A DNA stretch of 64,000 bases. It comes from Pseudomonas sp. dw_612. Its GTDB lineage: Bacteria; Pseudomonadota; Gammaproteobacteria; Pseudomonadales; Pseudomonadaceae. A model generated the notes under the pieces. That model searched no databases and was not told the DNA's origin. It saw nothing but the letters and a program-made list of their open reading frames with translations. The stretch spans positions 1-64,000 of the forward strand of contig NZ_JAAVVC010000018.1 of assembly GCF_018449725.1 (NCBI RefSeq), in the 5' to 3' direction. Numbering within the stretch: the stretch's first letter is position 1; every line of letters starts with the position of its first letter. Of this stretch, positions 49,485 to 59,008 are shown piece after piece. The translations under genes and the position numbers were made by a program.

Positions 49485-51590
49485 TTAAACGCCCGACGCC
49501 TTGGCTGCTGCCACGTCTTTGATGGACAGCTTGATACGGCCACGGTTGTCCACGTCCAGTACCAGTACTTCCACTTCCTGGCCTTCTTTCAGGATGTCGG
49601 TCACTTTCTCAACGCGAGCGTCGCTCAACATGGAGATGTGAACCAGACCGTCCTTGCCAGGCAGGATGTTGACGAATGCGCCGAAGTCGACGATGCGTTC
49701 AACCTTACCGACGTAGATCTTGCCGATTTCAGCTTCTGCGGTGATGCCCAGAACGCGCTGGCGTGCCGCTTCAGCCGCTTCCTTGGTTTCGCCGAAGATC
49801 TTGATCGAACCGTCGTCTTCGATGTCGATCGAAGCCTTGGTCTCTTCACAGATCGCACGAATGGTCGCGCCGCCTTTACCGATGACATCACGGATTTTGT
49901 CGGTGTCGATTTTCATCGCGATCATGGTCGGAGCATTTTCCGACAGTTCGGTGCGGGACTGACCAATGATCTGGTTCATCTGACCGAGGATATTCAGGCG
50001 CGCTTCCAGGGCTTGGCCCAGAGCGATTTCCATGATTTCTTCGGTGATGCCTTTGATCTTGATGTCCATCTGCAGCGCGGTAACACCTTTGGCGGTACCG
50101 GCTACTTTGAAGTCCATGTCGCCGAGGTGGTCTTCGTCACCCAGGATGTCGGTCAGGATGGCGAATTTCTCGCCTTCTTTAACCAGACCCATGGCGATAC
50201 CGGCAACCGGTGCCTTCATCGGAACACCAGCGTCCATCAGGGCCAGGGAAGCGCCGCAGACCGAAGCCATGGAGCTCGAACCGTTGGACTCGGTGATTTC
50301 CGACACAACACGAATGGTGTACGGGAACACGTCGGCAGCAGGCAACATCGCTGCAATCGAACGACGAGCCAGACGGCCGTGACCGATTTCGCGACGACCA
50401 GCGCCACCCATGCGACCACACTCACCGACCGAGAACGGAGGGAAGTTGTAGTGCAGCATGAACGGGTCTTTTTTCTCGCCTTCCAGGGTGTCCAGCAGTT
50501 GCGCGTCACGGGCGGTGCCCAGTGTTGCAACGACCAGCGCCTGGGTTTCGCCACGGGTGAACAGAGCCGAACCGTGGGTCTTGGGCAGAACACCGACTTC
50601 GATGTTCAGAGGACGTACCGTCTTGGTGTCGCGACCGTCGATACGTGGCTTGCCGTTTACGATGTTTTCGCGAACGGTGCGGTATTCGATTTCGCCGAAA
50701 GCCGCTTTCACTTCGCTGGAAGAAGGCTGGCCTTCTTCGCCGGACAGCTTGGCAACAACCTGATCCTTCAACTCACCCAGGCGAGCGTAACGGTCGGCCT
50801 TGATGGTGATGGTGTAAGCCTGGGAGATCGCGTCGCCGAACTCGGCACGGATAGCGCCCAGCAGAGCGGTGGCTTCTGGCTGTGGAGTCCAGGTCCAGGT
50901 CGGTTTGGCAGCTTCAGCGGCCAGTTCTTTGACGGCGTTGATCACCACCTGGAACTCGTCGTGAGCAAACAGTACCGCGCCCAGCATCTGGTCTTCGGTC
51001 AGCTCTTTGGCTTCCGATTCAACCATCAACACGGCTTCCGACGTACCGGCAACGACCATGTCCAGGCTCGATGCTTTCTGTTGTTCGTAAGTCGGGTTCA
51101 GCAGGTAGCCGGTGCTTTCGTGGAACGCAACGCGTGCACAGCCGATAGGGCCATCGAAAGGGATACCGGAGATTGCCAGGGCAGCCGAGGTACCGATCAT
51201 CGCAGCGATGTCCGGATCGGTCTTCTTGCTGGTGGAAACGACGGTGCAGACAACCTGCACTTCGTTCATGAAGCCTTCTGGGAACAGCGGACGGATCGGA
51301 CGGTCGATCAGTCGGGAAGTCAGGGTTTCTTTCTCGGAAGGACGGCCTTCGCGCTTGAAGAAACCGCCAGGGATCTTACCGGCAGCGTAAGTCTTTTCCT
51401 GGTAGTGAACGGACAGAGGGAAGAAGCCCTTGCCTGGATCGGCTTGCTTGGCACCAACGACGGTCACCAATACGCTGACGTCGTCGTCAACGGTGACCAA
51501 TACTGCGCCGGAGGCCTGACGGGCGATACGGCCAGTCTCGAGGGTAACGGTCGACTGACCGAACTGGAATTTTTTGATTACCGGGTTCAC
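49485..51590 (-). CDS. pnp: polynucleotide phosphorylase
   Basis: This 701-residue 3'-5' phosphorolytic exoribonuclease works in RNA turnover with RNase E. Two RNase PH domains make the core (catalytic region GSSSMASVCG and DILGDEDHLGDMDFKVAGT), followed by a KH domain (MKIDTDKIRDVIGKGGATIR) and an S1 domain at the C-terminus. It starts at GTG with AAGG and TAGGA upstream. It is the last gene of the cluster after rpsO, the order seen in E. coli, and a hairpin lies in the 194-base gap. Confidence 0.97.
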   Translation of the reverse strand: MNPVIKKFQFGQSTVTLETGRIARQASGAVLVTVDDDVSVLVTVVGAKQADPGKGFFPLSVHYQEKTYAAGKIPGGFFKREGRPSEKETLTSRLIDRPIRPLFPEGFMNEVQVVCTVVSTSKKTDPDIAAMIGTSAALAISGIPFDGPIGCARVAFHESTGYLLNPTYEQQKASSLDMVVAGTSEAVLMVESEAKELTEDQMLGAVLFAHDEFQVVINAVKELAAEAAKPTWTWTPQPEATALLGAIRAEFGDAISQAYTITIKADRYARLGELKDQVVAKLSGEEGQPSSSEVKAAFGEIEYRTVRENIVNGKPRIDGRDTKTVRPLNIEVGVLPKTHGSALFTRGETQALVVATLGTARDAQLLDTLEGEKKDPFMLHYNFPPFSVGECGRMGGAGRREIGHGRLARRSIAAMLPAADVFPYTIRVVSEITESNGSSSMASVCGASLALMDAGVPMKAPVAGIAMGLVKEGEKFAILTDILGDEDHLGDMDFKVAGTAKGVTALQMDIKIKGITEEIMEIALGQALEARLNILGQMNQIIGQSRTELSENAPTMIAMKIDTDKIRDVIGKGGATIRAICEETKASIDIEDDGSIKIFGETKEAAEAARQRVLGITAEAEIGKIYVGKVERIVDFGAFVNILPGKDGLVHISMLSDARVEKVTDILKEGQEVEVLVLDVDNRGRIKLSIKDVAAAKASGV

Positions 51591-51724
51591 GGTGTCCTAC
51601 CTTCTTTGTGGCTCTTGGGGAACTTGTCTTCTTGCGAAATTCTTGGGCAATGTCGGGAATCGGCCCAACGCCTGTCCAGGGTAAAACGTGTATCCAGATA
51701 AAACTTGAGGCTGGGAGCCTGCCA

Positions 51725-51751
51725 TGTGCCGGCGGGAAACCCGCTGGCACA
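51725..51751 (-). other. hairpin between rpsO and pnp
   Basis: TGTGCC-GGCGGG pairs with CCCGCT-GGCACA across AAA. No T-run follows on the minus strand. In E. coli this intercistronic region carries an RNase III processing site used in pnp autoregulation, so this hairpin is the natural candidate. Confidence 0.5.
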
Positions 51752-51784
51752 CAGCAAACAACCAACCTCTAGCGCAATCGCTTA

Positions 51785-52054
51785 TTAGCGACGCAGACCC
51801 AGGCGACCGATCAGAGCCTGGTAACGGCCCAGATCCTTGCCTTTCAGGTAGTCCAGCAGCTTACGACGCTGGTTTACCATGCGGATCAGACCACGACGGG
51901 AGTGGTGATCTTTACCGTTGGCCTTGAAGTGACCTTGCAGCTTGTTGATGTTGTGGGTCAGCAGTGCAACTTGCACTTCTGGCGAACCAGTGTCACCAAC
52001 AGCTTGCTGGTAGTCAGCTACGATTTGAGCTTTTTCTTGAACGTCGAGAGCCAT
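51785..52054 (-). CDS. rpsO: 30S ribosomal protein S15
   Basis: This 89-residue protein binds 16S rRNA in the platform. Family motifs DTGSPEVQVALLTHNINKLQ and HFKANGKDHHSRRGL are visible and the length is exact. Its leader (52055-52172) contains two hairpins, CTGTTTC/GAAACAG at 52078-52094 and CAGGGA/TCCCTG at 52104-52119. S15 is known to repress its own translation through such leader structures in E. coli. Confidence 0.98.
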   Translation of the reverse strand: MALDVQEKAQIVADYQQAVGDTGSPEVQVALLTHNINKLQGHFKANGKDHHSRRGLIRMVNQRRKLLDYLKGKDLGRYQALIGRLGLRR

Positions 52055-52077
52055 GAGGCAATCCTTTTATCAGGAAA

Positions 52078-52119
52078 CTGTTTCAAAGAAACAGCTTCAA
52101 CAGGCCAGGGACAAATCCC
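52078..52119 (-). promoter_or_regulatory. rpsO: structured leader of rpsO
   Basis: Two short hairpins lie between truB and rpsO, 24-65 bases before the S15 start. They may form the S15-binding autoregulatory element; equivalence to the E. coli pseudoknot was not tested. Confidence 0.4.
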
Positions 52120-52172
52120 TGTATCTATAAATGAGGAAGTGACCGTGCCTGTTAACAGCCACCCTCGTCCGG

Positions 52173-53090
52173 TCATTCTGACCGAATCAGTCGACGCGGC
52201 GCGATGCGCCCGTCTTCGCTCACTTCACCGATACCGATGAAGCGACCATTGTGATCCTGTACCCGTACCATGCCGAACTTCGGTGCATCCGGGGCGCGTA
52301 CTGGTTGGCCGTTAAGCCAATAGAACGAACTGTGCTCCGAGAACTGCAACAGTGGCCAATCCAGCAAGCCGCTGTCCGATGGCATCAGGAAGCGGTCGAC
52401 CGCTTCATTGCCGCCTTCGGCATGTACCGCTTCCAACTCTTCAAGCGTGACCGTCTGCGCCAGCGTGAAAGGCCCGGCCTGGGTACGTCGCAGTTCTGCA
52501 ACGTAAGCGCCACAACCGAGTTGCTCACCGATATCCTCCACCAGGGTGCGGATATAGGTGCCTTTGCTGCAATCCACCGCAAGCCGCGCAGTATCACCCT
52601 CAAAGGCCAGCAATTCCAAGCGCGCAATAGTAACAGAACGCGGTTCGCGCTCCACTACTTCGCCTGCACGGGCCAGCTTGTACAGCGGCTGGCCATCACG
52701 CTTGAGCGCCGAGTACATCGGCGGTATCTGGCTGATTTGCCCACGAAAACCGGGCAAAACCGCTTCGACATCGGCGCGACCAACGGTCACCGGGCGCTCC
52801 TGCAAAACTTCACCTTCGGCATCCGCCGTGGTGGTGGTCTTGCCCAGTTGCGCCAGGGTTTCATAAGCCTTGTCGGAGTCGAGCAGGTATTGCGAGAACT
52901 TGGTGGCCTCACCGAAGCACAACGGCAATACGCCGGTGGCCAGCGGATCGAGACTACCGGTATGCCCGGCCTTCTCGGCGTTCAGCAACCAGCGAACCTT
53001 CTGCAACGCCGCGTTGGAGGTGAACCCCAACGGCTTGTCGAGCAGGATGATGCCGCTGACGTTACGACGGATACGTTTGACCTGAGCCAC
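52173..53090 (-). CDS. truB: tRNA pseudouridine-55 synthase
   Basis: This 305-residue enzyme makes pseudouridine 55 in the T-loop of tRNAs. Signatures include GIILLDKPLGFTSN, the catalytic aspartate in the TGSLDPLATGVLPL motif, and CSKGTYIRTLVEDIG. It starts at GTG three bases after rbfA. It shows the usual position in the nusA operon. Confidence 0.96.
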   Translation of the reverse strand: MAQVKRIRRNVSGIILLDKPLGFTSNAALQKVRWLLNAEKAGHTGSLDPLATGVLPLCFGEATKFSQYLLDSDKAYETLAQLGKTTTTADAEGEVLQERPVTVGRADVEAVLPGFRGQISQIPPMYSALKRDGQPLYKLARAGEVVEREPRSVTIARLELLAFEGDTARLAVDCSKGTYIRTLVEDIGEQLGCGAYVAELRRTQAGPFTLAQTVTLEELEAVHAEGGNEAVDRFLMPSDSGLLDWPLLQFSEHSSFYWLNGQPVRAPDAPKFGMVRVQDHNGRFIGIGEVSEDGRIAPRRLIRSE

Positions 53091-53093
53091 CGA

Positions 53094-53495
53094 TTACTCC
53101 TTGGTGTCTTCGGCTTCAGCCGCAACCGGGTGCTGATTGTCTTCAGCCACCGCACGCTCGATCAGGGCCGACAGGTGCGCGCCACGCACGACGCTTTCGT
53201 CGTAGTGGAAGTGCAACTGTGGAACGCTGCGCAACTTCATTTCGCGAGCCAACTGCATACGCAGGAAGCCGGCGGCGGAGTTGAGCACCTTGATGCTTTG
53301 CGCGATGTCTTCGGCGCTGTCCTGCCCCATCACGGTGATGAAGATCTTGGCGTGACCGACGTCACGGCTGACTTCAACAGCGGTAATGGTGACCAGGCCG
53401 ACGCGCGGGTCTTTGACTTCACGACGGATCAGCTGTGCCAGCTCACGCTGCATCTGATCGCCGATACGCTGGGTACGGCTGTATTCTTTTGCCAT
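53094..53495 (-). CDS. rbfA: ribosome-binding factor A
   Basis: This 133-residue protein aids 30S maturation and cold adaptation by binding near the 5' end of 16S rRNA. N-terminal MAKEYSRTQRIGDQMQRELA, DVGHAKIFITVM and LHFHYDESV are family signatures. It is immediately upstream of truB in the same transcript; a C-terminal acidic tail (EDNQHPVAAEAEDTKE) is usual. Confidence 0.97.
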   Translation of the reverse strand: MAKEYSRTQRIGDQMQRELAQLIRREVKDPRVGLVTITAVEVSRDVGHAKIFITVMGQDSAEDIAQSIKVLNSAAGFLRMQLAREMKLRSVPQLHFHYDESVVRGAHLSALIERAVAEDNQHPVAAEAEDTKE

Positions 53496-53549
53496 GTCTT
53501 GTTACCTGTTACTGCCTCACGGTGAAACCCGTGGGGTCTGAAAGCGGCA

Positions 53550-53583
53550 AACGCCCGGCCTGACAAAAGTCAGACCGGGCGTT
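53550..53583 (-). terminator. strong hairpin between infB and rbfA
   Basis: AACGCCCGGCCTGAC pairs with GTCAGACCGGGCGTT across AAAA, with a single mismatch. Downstream on the minus strand only TTTG follows, so it probably reduces rather than ends transcription, or marks a processing site. Confidence 0.5.
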
Positions 53584-53654
53584 GCGTTTAGAGTCCTGAC
53601 GCCGTGCCGCGCATCTGCATGCGGCGGCTCGTCGTGGCCCTTGAAGTGCGCGAG

Positions 53655-56186
53655 TTAGAGGCTGCGAGCAACCTGAACCTTCTCGTAGACTTCGATCTTG
53701 TCGCCAGCTTTGACGTCGTTGTAGCTCTTCACGCCGATACCGCATTCCATGCCGGCACGTACTTCGGAAGCGTCATCCTTGAAGCGGCGCAGGGATTCCA
53801 GCTCGCCTTCGAAGATAACGATGTCTTCACGCAGTACACGGATTGGACGGTTACGGTGAACAACACCTTCGATAACCATGCAGCCGGCGATCGCGCCAAA
53901 CTTCGGCGAACGGAACACGTCACGCACTTCAGCGGTACCCAGGATGTTCTCGCGAACATCGCTGCCCAGCATACCGGTGAGGGCTTTCTTGACGTCTTCG
54001 ATGATGTCGTAGATCACGTTGTAGTAACGCATATCCAGACCTTCCTGCTCGACAATCTTGCGAGCGCCAGCATCGGCACGCACGTTGAAGCCAAACAGTA
54101 CAGCGTTGGAGGCCAGTGCCAGGTTGGCGTCGGACTCGGTGATACCACCGACGCCGCCACCGACAACACGCACTTGCACTTCGTCGTTACCCAGGCCGTT
54201 CAAGGCACCGTTCAACGCTTCCAGCGAACCACGGACGTCAGATTTGAGGACGATGTTAAGCGTCTTCTTCTCTGCCTGGCCCATGTTTTCGAAGATGTTT
54301 TCAAGCTTGCCAGCGTGAGCGCGGGCCAGTTTGACTTCGCGGAACTTGCCTTGACGGAACAGAGCCACTTCACGGGCTTTCTTCTCGTCCGACAGCACGC
54401 TCATCTCGTCGCCAGCGTCCGGGGTACCGTCCAGGCCGAGGATCTCGACAGGGATGGAAGGACCGGCTTCCTTGATTGGCTTGCCGTTCTCGTCGAGCAT
54501 GGCACGTACACGGCCGTAGTTCGAACCGACCAAGACCATGTCGCCTTGGCGCAGGGTACCGTCTTGGACCAGAACAGTTGCAACCGGGCCACGACCTTTG
54601 TCGAGACGCGATTCAACCACAACACCACGACCTGGGGCCGATGGAGTCGCTTTCAGTTCCAGAACTTCGGCTTGCAGCAGAACAGCTTCGAGCAACTCGT
54701 CCACGCCAGTACCGACTTTCGCCGAAACCGATACGAACGGGGTGTCGCCGCCCCACTCTTCCGAGGTCACGCCGTGAACCGACAGTTCGCTACGGATGCG
54801 ATCGAGATCGGCGCCCGGCTTGTCGATTTTGTTCACAGCAACGACCAGTGGAACACCGGCAGCCTTGGCATGCTGGACAGCTTCAATGGTCTGCGGCATT
54901 ACGCCGTCGTCCGCTGCAACTACCAGGATCACGATGTCAGTCGCCTTGGCACCACGGGCACGCATTGCGGTAAACGCAGCGTGACCCGGGGTATCGAGGA
55001 AAGTGACCATGCCACGATCAGTTTCAACGTGGTACGCACCGATGTGCTGGGTGATACCGCCGGCTTCGCCAGCAGCTACCTTGGCACGACGGATGTAGTC
55101 GAGCAGCGAGGTTTTACCGTGGTCAACGTGGCCCATTACGGTCACAACCGGTGCACGGGAGAACGTCTCACCTTCAAACTTCAGGGACTCGGCCAGGGAA
55201 TCTTCCAGGGCGGTGTCGCTGACCAGGGTCACTTTGTGGCCCAGTTCTTCAGCTACCAGTTGAGCAGTTTCCTGATCAAGCACCTGGTTGATGGTCGCTG
55301 GGGTACCCAGTTTGAACATGAACTTGATGATTTCAGCAGCCTTGACCGACATCTGCTGGGCGAGATCGCCAACAGTGATGGTCTCGCCAATCTGCACATC
55401 ACGCACAACAGGGCCGGTTGGGCTCTGGAAACCGTGAGCGTTGCGCTTCTTCAGCTTGGCCTTGCCGCGACCACCACGACGGAAGCCATCGCTTTCTTCG
55501 TCGGTAGTACGTGGCGCAACACGTGGAGCAGGCGCTTTCTCTTTGACCGAAGCACGATGTGGAGCGTTTTTGCGCTCGCCATCGCCACCGCCGCTACGAC
55601 GATTGTTATCGTCGGCACGTGGCTTGTCCGGACGGCGCTGTTCGTTCTGCTTATTGCGAACGTCAGCAGACGGTGCCGGTGCAGCCGCCACAACCGGTGC
55701 GCTTTCGCGAACTGGCTCGGCAACCGCAGCAGGCGCTGCGACAGCATCGGTAGTAGCATTTTGCGCAGTAGCAGGCTGGCGACGCGCTTCTTCTTCGGCG
55801 CGACGCTTGGCTTCTTCTTCAGCCTTCTGACGGGCAGCATTTTCTACTGCACGACGTTCTTCCAGTTCGCGTTTGCGCTCGGCTTCGATTTCTTCCGGGC
55901 TGCGCTGTACGAAAACTTTCTTTTTACGGACTTCAACGCTGATGCTTTTGCTGCCAGCAACACGCAGGGTGCTGGTGGTTTTACGCTGCAGCGTGATCTT
56001 GCGTGGTTCTTCCACTTTCGCCTTGTGGCTGCTTTTCAAGTGAGTCAGCAAAGATTGCTTCTCACTGTCAGTCACATGTTCTTCGGCGGCGGTGTGCGGC
56101 AGACCTGCCTCACGCATCTGCTGCAACAGGCGCTCTACCGGTGTTTTGACCTCATCGGCCAGTTGTTTCACCGTGACTTGCGTCAT
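53655..56186 (-). CDS. infB: translation initiation factor IF-2
   Basis: This 843-residue GTPase brings fMet-tRNA to the 30S subunit. N-terminal IF2 domain (VTVKQLADEVKTPVERLLQQM), a long charged Lys/Glu/Arg and Ala-rich linker (about residues 100-250), then the G-domain with GHVDHGKTSLLDY, DTPGHAAF and NKIDKPGAD, and domains II to IV. It is between nusA and rbfA as in E. coli. The linker is typical low-complexity sequence. Confidence 0.97.
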   Translation of the reverse strand: MTQVTVKQLADEVKTPVERLLQQMREAGLPHTAAEEHVTDSEKQSLLTHLKSSHKAKVEEPRKITLQRKTTSTLRVAGSKSISVEVRKKKVFVQRSPEEIEAERKRELEERRAVENAARQKAEEEAKRRAEEEARRQPATAQNATTDAVAAPAAVAEPVRESAPVVAAAPAPSADVRNKQNEQRRPDKPRADDNNRRSGGGDGERKNAPHRASVKEKAPAPRVAPRTTDEESDGFRRGGRGKAKLKKRNAHGFQSPTGPVVRDVQIGETITVGDLAQQMSVKAAEIIKFMFKLGTPATINQVLDQETAQLVAEELGHKVTLVSDTALEDSLAESLKFEGETFSRAPVVTVMGHVDHGKTSLLDYIRRAKVAAGEAGGITQHIGAYHVETDRGMVTFLDTPGHAAFTAMRARGAKATDIVILVVAADDGVMPQTIEAVQHAKAAGVPLVVAVNKIDKPGADLDRIRSELSVHGVTSEEWGGDTPFVSVSAKVGTGVDELLEAVLLQAEVLELKATPSAPGRGVVVESRLDKGRGPVATVLVQDGTLRQGDMVLVGSNYGRVRAMLDENGKPIKEAGPSIPVEILGLDGTPDAGDEMSVLSDEKKAREVALFRQGKFREVKLARAHAGKLENIFENMGQAEKKTLNIVLKSDVRGSLEALNGALNGLGNDEVQVRVVGGGVGGITESDANLALASNAVLFGFNVRADAGARKIVEQEGLDMRYYNVIYDIIEDVKKALTGMLGSDVRENILGTAEVRDVFRSPKFGAIAGCMVIEGVVHRNRPIRVLREDIVIFEGELESLRRFKDDASEVRAGMECGIGVKSYNDVKAGDKIEVYEKVQVARSL

Positions 56187-56213
56187 GCACTTCTCTCCTC
56201 AGGCCGCGCCTAA

Positions 56214-57695
56214 TTACTCGAACCAGTGGGCTCGGGCGGCCATGATCAACTTGCCGGCACGATCATCGTCAATGCCGTCGATGTCGAGCAGGTCGTCAAT
56301 AGACTGCTCGGCCAGGTCTTCGCGGGTAATTACGCCGCGCACCGCCAGTTCCATCGCCAAATCCTTGTCCATACCCTCAAGCGAGAGCAGGTCTTCGGCC
56401 GGATGGGCGTCTGCCAGCTTTTCCTCAGTAGCGATGGCTTTGGTCAACAAACGATCCTTGGCGCGAGCGCGAAGCTCGTTGACGGTTTCTTCGTCAAAGC
56501 CGTCGATGTTGAGCATTTCTTCCAACGGTACGTAGGCAATCTCTTCCAGGCTGGTGAAGCCTTCATCTACCAGCACCTGTGCAAGGTCTTCGTCGACTTC
56601 CAGCTCGTCGATGAAGTTGCGCAGGATGTCGCCGGTTTCTGCTTGCTGCTTAGCCTGGATGTCCGATTCGGTCATCACGTTCAGGGTCCAGCCAGTCAAC
56701 TGGCTAGCCAGACGCACGTTCTGACCACCGCGACCGATGGCCTGAGCCAGATTGTCTGCGCCAACGGCGATGTCCATTGCATGGGCATCTTCGTCAACGA
56801 TAATTGCCGCCACTTCAGCCGGCGACATTGCATTAATTACGAACTGAGCCGGGTTATCGTCCCACAGGACGATGTCCACACGCTCACCGCCCAATTCGCC
56901 CGACACTGCCTGGACGCGCGAACCGCGCATACCGATGCAAGCGCCTTGCGGATCAATGCGTTTGTCCTTGGAGCGGACCGCGATCTTGGCGCGCGAACCC
57001 GGATCACGGGACGCAGCCATGACTTCGATCAGGCCTTCAGCGATTTCCGGCACTTCGATGCGGAACAACTCGATCAGCATTTCCGGCGCGGTACGCGACA
57101 GGATCAGCTGCGGGCCGCGGTTCTCGGTGCGGATTTCCTTGAGCAGCGCACGCAAACGCACGCCAACCCGGAAAGTTTCGCGAGAGATGATGTCTTCACG
57201 AGCCAGCAACGCTTCAGCGTTGTTGCCCAGGTCAACGATCACGTTGTCGCGGGTTACTTTTTTCACGGTGCCGGAGATGATTTCACCCAGGCGCTCGCGA
57301 TAAGCGTCAACGACTTGCGCGCGCTCGGCTTCGCGAACTTTCTGCACGATGACTTGCTTGGCAGTCTGTGCAGCAATGCGGCCGAACTCGATGGATTCGA
57401 TTTTTTCTTCGACTACGTCACCGACCTGAGCGCCTGGATGCGTTTCGGCAACCTTGCTCGGCCAGGTTTCGATGGCCGGATCGTCCAGGTCTGCTTCTTC
57501 GACGACCGTCCAGCGACGGAATGTCTCGTAAGCACCGGTGTGGCGATTGATTTCCACACGCAGATCGACTTCGTCCTCGAAACGTTTTTTGGTAGCAGTG
57601 GCCAGAGCCAGCTCCAGCGCTTCAAAAATTACGTTTGCCGGTACGCCCTTTTCATTGGATACCGACTCAACAACCAGCAGTACTTCTTTGCTCAT
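56214..57695 (-). CDS. nusA: transcription termination/antitermination factor NusA
   Basis: This 493-residue protein controls RNA polymerase pausing, termination and antitermination. N-terminal NusA domain, S1 domain (about 135-200), two KH domains (IAVRSKDKRIDPQGACIGMR, and AIGRGGQNVRLASQLTGW), and two C-terminal acidic helix-hairpin repeats (VDEGFTSLEEIAYVPLEEM and a second). The ORF extends to 57716, but MSKEVLLVVESVSNEKG at 57695 is the standard start. It follows rimP by 47 bases. Confidence 0.97.
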   Translation of the reverse strand: MSKEVLLVVESVSNEKGVPANVIFEALELALATATKKRFEDEVDLRVEINRHTGAYETFRRWTVVEEADLDDPAIETWPSKVAETHPGAQVGDVVEEKIESIEFGRIAAQTAKQVIVQKVREAERAQVVDAYRERLGEIISGTVKKVTRDNVIVDLGNNAEALLAREDIISRETFRVGVRLRALLKEIRTENRGPQLILSRTAPEMLIELFRIEVPEIAEGLIEVMAASRDPGSRAKIAVRSKDKRIDPQGACIGMRGSRVQAVSGELGGERVDIVLWDDNPAQFVINAMSPAEVAAIIVDEDAHAMDIAVGADNLAQAIGRGGQNVRLASQLTGWTLNVMTESDIQAKQQAETGDILRNFIDELEVDEDLAQVLVDEGFTSLEEIAYVPLEEMLNIDGFDEETVNELRARAKDRLLTKAIATEEKLADAHPAEDLLSLEGMDKDLAMELAVRGVITREDLAEQSIDDLLDIDGIDDDRAGKLIMAARAHWFE

Positions 57696-57742
57696 CGTAC
57701 GCCTCGCCTTTCGCAAGCCATTGGATCCGCGGGATCCGCGTC

Positions 57743-58201
57743 TCAGTCAAAACTGGGAATAATGTTGGCCTTGTCGATCATATCGATCGGCAACAGGAAC
57801 TCATGGTCTTCTACCTGCACCACGACGTCCTGCTCTTCTACACCGCGCAGAAGGCCCTGAAAGTTGCGTCGGCCTTCGAAAGGCGAGCGCAGCTTGATCT
57901 TCACTTGTTCACCGGCAAATTTTGCAAACTGCTCAATAGTGAACAGTGGGCGTTCCATGCCAGGCGAGGAAACTTCAAGGGTGTACTCAACAGTGATCGG
58001 ATCTTCAACATCCAGGACACCGCTGATCTGGCGGCTGACGATGGCACAATCGTCCACCAACACGCCGCCTTCTTTATCGATATAAACGCGCAACATTGAG
58101 TGGCGACCTTGAGCCGAAAACTCAATACCCCAGCATTCATAGCCTAGGGCCACGACCACCGGGGCCAGCAAGGCCTGCAACTCTTCTAGCTTGCTCGACA
58201 C
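57743..58201 (-). CDS. rimP: ribosome maturation factor RimP
   Basis: This 152-residue 30S maturation factor shows LEELQALLAPVVVALGYECW, the conserved VEVSSPGMERPL-type segment (here LEVSSPGMERPL), and the C-terminal EDHEFLLPIDMIDKANI. The frame opens at 58264, but GAGGGGG with a six-base spacer precedes the GTG at 58201 and gives the family N-terminus VSSKLEEL. Two intrinsic terminators stand upstream, so expression may depend on read-through from the tRNA genes or on a promoter in the gap. Confidence 0.95.
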   Translation of the reverse strand: MSSKLEELQALLAPVVVALGYECWGIEFSAQGRHSMLRVYIDKEGGVLVDDCAIVSRQISGVLDVEDPITVEYTLEVSSPGMERPLFTIEQFAKFAGEQVKIKLRSPFEGRRNFQGLLRGVEEQDVVVQVEDHEFLLPIDMIDKANIIPSFD

Positions 58202-58240
58202 CTGAACCCCCTCGTGCATGTATGTGCATGCTATGCAAAA

Positions 58241-58264
58241 TAAAAAAATGGGCGAAACGCCCAT
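58241..58264 (-). terminator. intrinsic terminator in the rimP leader
   Basis: On the minus strand ATGGGCG-TTT-CGCCCAT is followed by six T, then ATTTTGC. It lies about 40 bases before the rimP start, where it would act as an attenuator of the nusA operon. Confidence 0.8.
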
Positions 58265-58309
58265 CCTTGAAACGCCGTCGAACAGCGGCGTTGAAAGTGT
58301 CCAGCTAAC

Positions 58310-58331
58310 AAAAAGCCCCTTAAAAGGGGCT
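58310..58331 (-). terminator. intrinsic terminator after tRNA-fMet
   Basis: On the minus strand AGCCCCTT and AAGGGGCT form a stem across TT, followed by TTTTTG. It lies nine bases beyond the tRNA-fMet 3' end, and matches the known E. coli arrangement of metY followed by terminators and rimP-nusA. Confidence 0.85.
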
Positions 58332-58339
58332 CCTTAAAC

Positions 58340-58416
<77 letters not shown>

Positions 58417-58512
58417 ACAAAGCTGGGGCGGAAGTATACGACCGATCCCTAACAGGGTCAATGTAACCTTCCACCTACAAGAAAGCCCGCAACAGCGGGC
58501 TCTCCTGATAAT

Positions 58513-58598
58513 TGGTACCGAGAAGGGGACTCGAACCCCTACACCCTATGGGCACAACCACCTCAAGGTTGCGTGTCTACCAATTCCACCACCTCGGC
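58513..58598 (-). tRNA. tRNA-Leu (GAG)
   Basis: The 86-base class II tRNA with long variable arm (GGTTGTGCCCATAGGGTGT-type region) has anticodon GAG in TTGAGGT and encoded CCA. It is very close to E. coli leuU. It lies 22 bases after the secG stop codon and may be processed from the same transcript. Confidence 0.95.
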
Positions 58599-58620
58599 AA
58601 TACTACGTTTGAAACCCTTC

Positions 58621-59004
58621 TTACTTTTGCTCTTGAGCTGGAGGCACGTCAGTCGCTGGAGTAGCCGACTTTTGCTCTTGAAGCACCGGTACATCATCAG
58701 AAGCCGGTTGTTGCTTTGGAACTTCCAACACTGCTGGATTTGGCAAACCTACTTGAGTCAGCTGATGAGCTTTCTCTTTAGCAAAGTAACCTAACCCTAA
58801 GCTGGTTATGAAGAAACCTGCGGCAAGTATAGCAGTAAACTTACTAAGAAAGGTAGAGGAACCTTGGCTTCCGAAGACAGTATTTGAAGCACCTGCTCCG
58901 AAAGACGCGCCAGCATCCGCACCTTTACCCTGCTGCAGCAATACCAGAGCAACTACGCCCAATGCACCCAGCAGATGAAAAACGACTACGACTGTTTCCA
59001 GCAT
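58621..59004 (-). CDS. secG: preprotein translocase subunit SecG
   Basis: This 127-residue inner-membrane protein stimulates the SecYEG channel. Two transmembrane helices are clear (VVVVFHLLGALGVVALVLLQ and FTAILAAGFFITSLGLGYF), with the QQGKGADAGASFGAG loop between. A Gln/Glu/Pro-rich C-terminal tail (about 40 residues) is variable. The frame opens at 59052, but the ATG at 59004 gives the family N-terminus MLETVVVVF. It follows tpiA by four bases. Confidence 0.95.
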   Translation of the reverse strand: MLETVVVVFHLLGALGVVALVLLQQGKGADAGASFGAGASNTVFGSQGSSTFLSKFTAILAAGFFITSLGLGYFAKEKAHQLTQVGLPNPAVLEVPKQQPASDDVPVLQEQKSATPATDVPPAQEQK

Positions 59005-59008
59005 TTTT

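Noticed and set aside
49638..56213. Long plus-strand open frames (687 and 869 codons) opposite pnp and infB
   Set aside because: They cover conserved pnp and infB in reverse and encode no recognisable family; they lack support from ribosome sites.
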